Assembly: GCA_937870675.1 (NCBI GenBank)
Contig: CALMZN010000009.1
Location: 1-8,751, forward strand
DNA: 8,751 nt
Source: an uncultured bacterium
Lineage (GTDB): Bacteria > Patescibacteriota > Patescibacteriia > UBA1558 > GWA2-36-10
Direction: 5' to 3'
Below are positions 5,518 through 8,751 of this stretch, piece by piece. The notes under the pieces were generated by a model. The model did not search any database, was not told the DNA's origin, and saw only the letters and a list, made by a program, of their open reading frames with translations. Made by a program: the position numbers and the translations under genes. Within the stretch, counting starts at the first letter, position 1, and each line of letters starts with the position of its first letter.

Positions 5518-6600
5518 TTATTTTATCTCTAAATCTATTTCTTTGTTGTCTCTGACAACTCGCAATATTATTTTGTCGCCTAAGCGATAATTTTGCAAGA
5601 TAGACGTAATGGTCTTATCTTTGGTCACTTCGTCATTATTAACCGCAACAATCCTATCCTTGGCTTTGAGACCAGCTTTGTGACTAGGACTATCAAACAA
5701 AACCGCCTTGTTCAAAACAGTATTATAAACATAGTTGCCTTTTTGCTCCAAACCACTATTGTTCTCCAAATCAATGTAGCTAATGCCCCAAATCGGTCTT
5801 TCCGTATTGTCCAACAAATGTTTTACGGCCTGCTTCAAATAATCAGCTGGCAACAAAACTGTCTGCTGATTTATTTTGTAACTCAAACCAATCAAATCGC
5901 CTTTTAGATTAAAATACGGAGAGGCCGTACTAAAACCGTTATCGCTCAAATCAGCCAATTGATAATAATAATCAATACTGTCTGTTGATAAATACGCGCC
6001 AGTAGTAAAGTGTATATTGCCCAGTACGGCTGTGCTAAAGCTATGATTCAAGCTATTGGCCAACTCTTGATCAGTAAAAATCCTCTCCCCAACCTTCACT
6101 CCCTCGGTCAACTGAAAATTGACTGCCAGAAGATTGGCTGTTTTAATCTTAATAAATATTGCCCCAGAAAAAACATCTTTTTTTATTTGCTCAATGTCAT
6201 AAACTTTGTCATTGATCACTACTTTGGTTTGAGTAGTCAACAAAACTTGATCAGTGGTCATCAGCCAACCGTCAGAAGTGACGGCCACCGCCGAACCCAA
6301 GTAGTCAGCCCGCTCAAATATTGGCTCATCAAGCCCCGACACTACCTTGCCCGCGCGATACAAGCCGGCAATGCTAGCGTCGTATTTGTTGGCCACCGAT
6401 GTTAAGGGTTGCTCCAAATTTATTTTGATATCTGGCTGATTGGACAAAAAAGTAAAGTTGGACGGCACTAGCCACTTACCAACCAAATATCCGCCAAAGC
6501 CAGCTGTTAGCCCAAAAACAACGGCCAGCAAGGTCAAGCTAACCAACGATGGTGGTCGCTCGGTAGTCGGTCTGACAAAATGTTCTTTTTTTTCTTCCAT
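5518..6600 (-). CDS. Membrane-anchored HtrA-like PDZ protein, probable pseudoprotease
   Basis: A 360-residue protein with the HtrA/DegP layout: short cytoplasmic N-terminus, one membrane helix (about 19-41), a trypsin-like domain (about 65-260) and a C-terminal PDZ domain (about 270-358; SPSHKAGLKAKDRIVAVNN at 304-322 is the carboxylate-loop and core signature). The fold landmarks are present but the catalytic residues are not. GSAVAVTSDGWLMTTDQVL (102-120) has Gln118 where the active-site His should be. SGAIFIKI (145-152) has Gly146 in place of Asp. FSTASPYFN (223-231) has Thr225 in place of the Ser of GNSGGP. It is therefore probably an inactive chaperone or sensor at the outer face of the membrane. 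It ends the minus-strand gene run. The ATG at 6600 directly follows AAGGGG, too close for a standard Shine-Dalgarno, and no better start is visible. Confidence 0.85.
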   Translation of the reverse strand: MEEKKEHFVRPTTERPPSLVSLTLLAVVFGLTAGFGGYLVGKWLVPSNFTFLSNQPDIKINLEQPLTSVANKYDASIAGLYRAGKVVSGLDEPIFERADYLGSAVAVTSDGWLMTTDQVLLTTQTKVVINDKVYDIEQIKKDVFSGAIFIKIKTANLLAVNFQLTEGVKVGERIFTDQELANSLNHSFSTAVLGNIHFTTGAYLSTDSIDYYYQLADLSDNGFSTASPYFNLKGDLIGLSYKINQQTVLLPADYLKQAVKHLLDNTERPIWGISYIDLENNSGLEQKGNYVYNTVLNKAVLFDSPSHKAGLKAKDRIVAVNNDEVTKDKTITSILQNYRLGDKIILRVVRDNKEIDLEIK

Positions 6601-6631
6601 CCCCTTAGAAATTATATTAATTAATCTTATA

Positions 6632-6659
6632 TCTATACCATCATATATATTCTCGCCAA
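6632..6659 (-). promoter_or_regulatory. Weak candidate promoter before the HtrA-like gene
   Basis: TTGGCG (6659-6654), a 16-bp spacer and TATAGA (6637-6632) lie in the 79-bp gap upstream of the ATG at 6600. A second AT-rich box, TATAAT (6616-6611), has no acceptable -35. The gene may simply be read through from the operon upstream. Confidence 0.25.
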
Positions 6660-6679
6660 AATAGGCAAATGTCTAATTT

Positions 6680-7411
6680 TTACAAAATAATGTACAAAGA
6701 GCTGGCCAATAAGAAAATAGTCACTAGCAGGATAATAAAAATCGGCCACTTAACATTTTTTTTCTCATCTAAAGACAAAGTAATAAAATAATAAAACCAC
6801 AAAACTAGCAAGGTGCCAGCCACATAAAAACTAACTGGCAAAAAATAAATCACAATAAATGCTTGGGCAAAAAAGAAAATGCTCAACACCCAAAAAAGCC
6901 AGCCCAGATGCTTGCTAGCGCCAAACAAATCTTTGGCCATGGAAAAAATGACCAAGATCACTAATAACGCTAAATAATAAAAATCCAAACTTAAAAAAAT
7001 AATAAGTGAATAACAACTGGAAATAAAAAACCATAAATTGAGAACATACCAATATTTTTTGAAAGCCAAATACTCCGTCTGACTTGGGGAAAAATAATTT
7101 TTGAAATATTGCTTCAACATCCACCAAATAAAGGCCCACAAAAAACAAATAATAACGGCTGACAAATAACGGGCTGTTGAATTTTTTAGCATCAATAAAA
7201 AAGTGAACTGCCCTAGATAAATCACCAAAAAATTAAACCATTGCAGTTTGTGGCGCCAAAAATTGTAGCCGCTGGTCAAAATAGCCGTCAAAATAATGCT
7301 TAACAATGATAAAATAATCCACACCAGCAAACCTTTTTGGGTGTAGAAAAAAATGCACCACGCCAGCAGTAAAAATAAAGGATTCAAAATATAGGCCGTA
7401 GATTTAAACAT
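6680..7411 (-). CDS. Polytopic membrane protein of unknown function
   Basis: A 243-residue, very hydrophobic protein rich in Phe, Leu, Ile, Trp and Tyr. I count eight or nine membrane segments, roughly 8-24, 27-47, 58-75, 81-99, 121-141, 143-158, 169-189, 192-212 and 221-243. Short charged loops separate them, for example KQYFKNYFSPSQTEYLAFKK around 100-119 and SLDEKKNVKW around 213-222. I see no transporter signature, catalytic motif or conserved polar cluster inside the membrane, so I do not assign a function. Its ATG overlaps the end of the preceding gene by 8 bp, so it is almost certainly translated by coupling with it. The short single-pass and soluble proteins encoded just upstream may be partners in one membrane assembly. 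Confidence 0.75.
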   Translation of the reverse strand: MFKSTAYILNPLFLLLAWCIFFYTQKGLLVWIILSLLSIILTAILTSGYNFWRHKLQWFNFLVIYLGQFTFLLMLKNSTARYLSAVIICFLWAFIWWMLKQYFKNYFSPSQTEYLAFKKYWYVLNLWFFISSCYSLIIFLSLDFYYLALLVILVIFSMAKDLFGASKHLGWLFWVLSIFFFAQAFIVIYFLPVSFYVAGTLLVLWFYYFITLSLDEKKNVKWPIFIILLVTIFLLASSLYIIL

Positions 7412-7823
7412 TGTTTTTCATTATTTTGATGATTTGCTCCAAAGAACCACTCAACTCTGGCAAGGCGCTCTTTAGCTCCTCCAAAATGCCTGTGGCCTTG
7501 GTCAAATCAGTAAAATCTTTACTTTCAGTATACTTGACCCAAAGAGAAAAAGCCATATAAAGAGGCAAATGATAATCGCCAACTGATCGATCACTGCTCT
7601 TGAGGGTGAATAAAAAATCTTTGGTTTTGATAATATTTTGGGAACTAGGACTCGAGATTACTTGTTCTAACTTTGGCTCAACTACTTTAAGATACTGATT
7701 TTTGTTTTTAATAGTTTGGTCAACAGTTAAAAATTTAAAAACAACAATTGCCACAACTAACAAAAGTACTGGGAAAACAAAAAGCCAAAGATTTTTTTTA
7801 CTTATTTTTTTAATTGAAAGCAT
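7404..7823 (-). CDS. Small single-pass membrane protein, unknown
   Basis: A 139-residue protein. A basic N-terminus (MLSIKKISKKN) is followed by one strong membrane helix at about 12-32, which gives an N-in orientation. The remaining roughly 105 residues would lie outside the membrane and look mostly helical: DYHLPLYMAFSLWVKYTES and LTKATGILEELKSALPEL resemble a helix-hairpin or TPR-like pair, but no family is recognised. Its start codon overlaps the upstream gene by 14 bp, and its stop overlaps the start of the polytopic protein gene by 8 bp. No Shine-Dalgarno is evident, so coupling is the likely mode of translation. Confidence 0.75.
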   Translation of the reverse strand: MLSIKKISKKNLWLFVFPVLLLVVAIVVFKFLTVDQTIKNKNQYLKVVEPKLEQVISSPSSQNIIKTKDFLFTLKSSDRSVGDYHLPLYMAFSLWVKYTESKDFTDLTKATGILEELKSALPELSGSLEQIIKIMKNNV

Positions 7824-8130
7824 CTTGGTTTACAAATTTTTCCCATTGATTGTTGGCCTCTGACCAGACAAATACTTCCAAATGGTACACAAAATTTTCT
7901 GGATCATAAACATATTCCACACTGACACTGGAGCCAATGCGATTGGAAAAGCTGGTTTTTTTATCCAAAACTTTGGGGCTTTTCACAAAACACAGCTTGA
8001 TTTTGCCCAGGGGGCTTGAAAATTCTACAACTTCCTGACTACCATGGTCAAGCTCCTCTTCGTACTCATCTTCTAGCCCAAATTTTTCCTTTACTTCTTG
8101 TTTTAATTCTTTCCATCTCTCGGGCATCAT
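7810..8130 (-). CDS. Small soluble conserved-looking protein, unknown
   Basis: A 106-residue acidic protein without a signal peptide or membrane helix. It begins MMPERWKELKQEVKEKFGL, then an acidic stretch (EDEYEEELDHG), then a beta-rich half with FSSPLGKIKLCFV, PKVLDKKTSFSNRIGS and VEYVYDP. The PE-W-LK start and LDKKT...RIG block resemble a short uncharacterised protein I associate with Patescibacteria, but I cannot confirm this by search. Two ATGs stand in tandem (8130 and 8127); either may be used. The gene starts 3 bases after the stop of the DUF192 gene (TAA TAT ATG ATG), with no independent ribosome binding site, so it should be made in step with that protein. Confidence 0.75.
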   Translation of the reverse strand: MMPERWKELKQEVKEKFGLEDEYEEELDHGSQEVVEFSSPLGKIKLCFVKSPKVLDKKTSFSNRIGSSVSVEYVYDPENFVYHLEVFVWSEANNQWEKFVNQDAFN

Positions 8131-8133
8131 ATA

Positions 8134-8610
8134 TTAAAAGTTAATATTCTGGTATTCCAAGCTATCACCGACTTTTAAGCCATATTGGTCCACCAAACCA
8201 CCATTTATCTCCAAAACCCTGTTTACGGGCTCAGCTGAGCTATAAATGAGCAGATCTTTGTCCTCTGTGCCAGCCAGTGGCGCTGGCATGTTTTTTTCAA
8301 TGCCCAGCACCTTGTCGTCATTGATCCACAACAAATCAATATTAAATTTCATATCCTTCATCCAAAAAATCGGGTAAGTTTTTTGGGGAAAAGAAAAAAG
8401 CATTCCTTCATTTCCGGCAAGTTTGTTTTTTCCGGAGAGGCCTTTTGATTTCTCTTCAGGAGTTTTTGCCAACTGAACATTTATTTCACTAGAAGCAATT
8501 TTAATTTTTGCGTCATATCTGATATTTTTTGGTGGAAAAAGATTTTTAGCAAAATAAATAACCGGAATAATTAGAATAAAAAAAGGGAAAATGTATTTTC
8601 CTTTAAACAT
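8134..8610 (-). CDS. DUF192 family membrane-anchored protein
   Basis: A 158-residue protein. Residues about 6-22 form a hydrophobic anchor or uncleaved signal (IFPFFILIIPVIYFA). Residues about 36-155 are a DUF192 (COG1430) domain: INVQLAKTPEEKSKGLSG, then GMLFSFPQKTYPIFWMKDM (69-87), the family's central F-M...FWMK block, then IDLLWINDDKVLGI, the NMPAPLAG segment and VLEINGG (132-138). The family is widespread and outside-facing, and its biochemical role is not established. The protein is full length. The ATG at 8610 has a good AAGGG ribosome binding site 8 bases upstream. It is followed after 3 bases by the next gene, forming the front of a tightly packed operon. Confidence 0.88.
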   Translation of the reverse strand: MFKGKYIFPFFILIIPVIYFAKNLFPPKNIRYDAKIKIASSEINVQLAKTPEEKSKGLSGKNKLAGNEGMLFSFPQKTYPIFWMKDMKFNIDLLWINDDKVLGIEKNMPAPLAGTEDKDLLIYSSAEPVNRVLEINGGLVDQYGLKVGDSLEYQNINF

Positions 8611-8618
8611 ATAAGTTA

Positions 8619-8623
8619 CCCTT
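8619..8623 (-). promoter_or_regulatory. Ribosome binding site of the DUF192 gene
   Basis: AAGGG lies 8 bases upstream of the ATG at 8610, in the 24-bp gap after the preceding stop. It is the clearest Shine-Dalgarno in the window, whereas the three genes that follow depend on overlaps or a 3-base gap. Confidence 0.6.
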
Positions 8624-8634
8624 TATATGAGGTT

Positions 8635-8751
8635 TTAATACGCGGCATCAAGTTCGTTTTCGATATCCTGAAGTTCTTTGTCCAAGTCCGATAGATCGGT
8701 ATCGTTTAGATCTTTTTCAATAGCACTTATTTCGTCCGACGAGGATTGTTT
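8635..8751 (-). CDS. C-terminal fragment of an acidic coiled-coil-like protein (5' end outside window)
   Basis: The minus-strand frame entering from the right edge encodes 38 residues before TAA at 8637-8635. They begin KQSSSDEISAIEKDLNDTD, continue with SDLDKELQDIENELDA and end AAY. The Leu/Ile spacing (DLxDLDKELQDIENEL) suggests a short amphipathic, coiled-coil-like acidic tail. Similar Asp/Leu-rich tails occur at the ends of secreted or membrane proteins in Patescibacteria, but the protein cannot be identified from this fragment. It ends 24 bp before the DUF192 start, so it is probably in the same operon. Confidence 0.65.
   Translation of the reverse strand, partial: KQSSSDEISAIEKDLNDTDLSDLDKELQDIENELDAAY

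Noticed and set aside
6269..6284. CCGTCA-GAAG-TGACGG hairpin
   Set aside because: It lies inside the HtrA-like coding region over conserved-fold codons (VTSDG), with no T-tract and no link to another signal; probably coincidental.
5593..6405. Plus-strand open frames inside the HtrA-like gene
   Set aside because: They are complementary-frame shadows of a gene with clear PDZ and trypsin-fold motifs.
1..8751. CRISPR arrays, tRNA, rRNA, integrase or transposase genes
   Set aside because: None is visible. The recurring short palindromes lack the regular repeat-spacer unit of a CRISPR, and the repeat elements carry no enzyme gene.

Overview
The window looks like part of a Candidate Phyla Radiation (Patescibacteria, Parcubacteria-like) genome. 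The evidence is protein style rather than a marker gene. There is a surface protein with the Trp/Pro-rich N-terminal module common in these bacteria, an ECF sigma factor paired with a DUF5667-type membrane protein, a DUF192 protein, and tightly packed small membrane proteins with no relatives I can name. The DNA is moderately AT-rich. I see no rRNA, tRNA, CRISPR array or transposase gene.

Layout. (1) 1-2230, minus strand: the N-terminal 743 codons of a large secreted S-layer-like protein that runs off the left edge. (2) 2231-2725: a gene-free stretch rich in hairpins, ending in a GTCATTC-bounded palindromic repeat. (3) 4689-2726, minus strand: an ECF sigma factor followed by a DUF5667-like single-pass membrane protein, probably its cognate regulator. 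A good sigma70-type promoter lies at 4804-4832, and an intercistronic hairpin partly covers the second gene's ribosome binding site. (4) 4690-5150: a divergent control region with two back-to-back promoters separated by a 138-bp nested inverted-repeat element. (5) 5151-5483, plus strand: a small excisionase/MerR-like helix-turn-helix protein. (6) 8751-5518, minus strand: a compact gene run made of an acidic C-terminal fragment, a DUF192 protein, three small unrecognised proteins (two of them membrane proteins) and a membrane-anchored HtrA-like protein whose catalytic triad appears lost. The HTH gene and the HtrA-like gene converge on a shared terminator.

How it may work together (inference). 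The sigma/DUF5667 pair looks like an envelope-sensing transcription switch. It sits among envelope proteins: the S-layer-like protein on one side and the PDZ pseudoprotease and membrane proteins on the other. The HTH gene is divergent from the sigma operon, so it could act on the shared control region.

The most unusual signal is a set of four 17-bp palindromes (TCAACCY-NNN-RGGTTGA and variants), all within 4840-5517. They bracket the HTH gene, one lies inside its 3' coding end, and one abuts the HtrA-like stop codon. They could be binding sites for the HTH protein or copies of a small dispersed palindrome; sequence alone does not decide between these.
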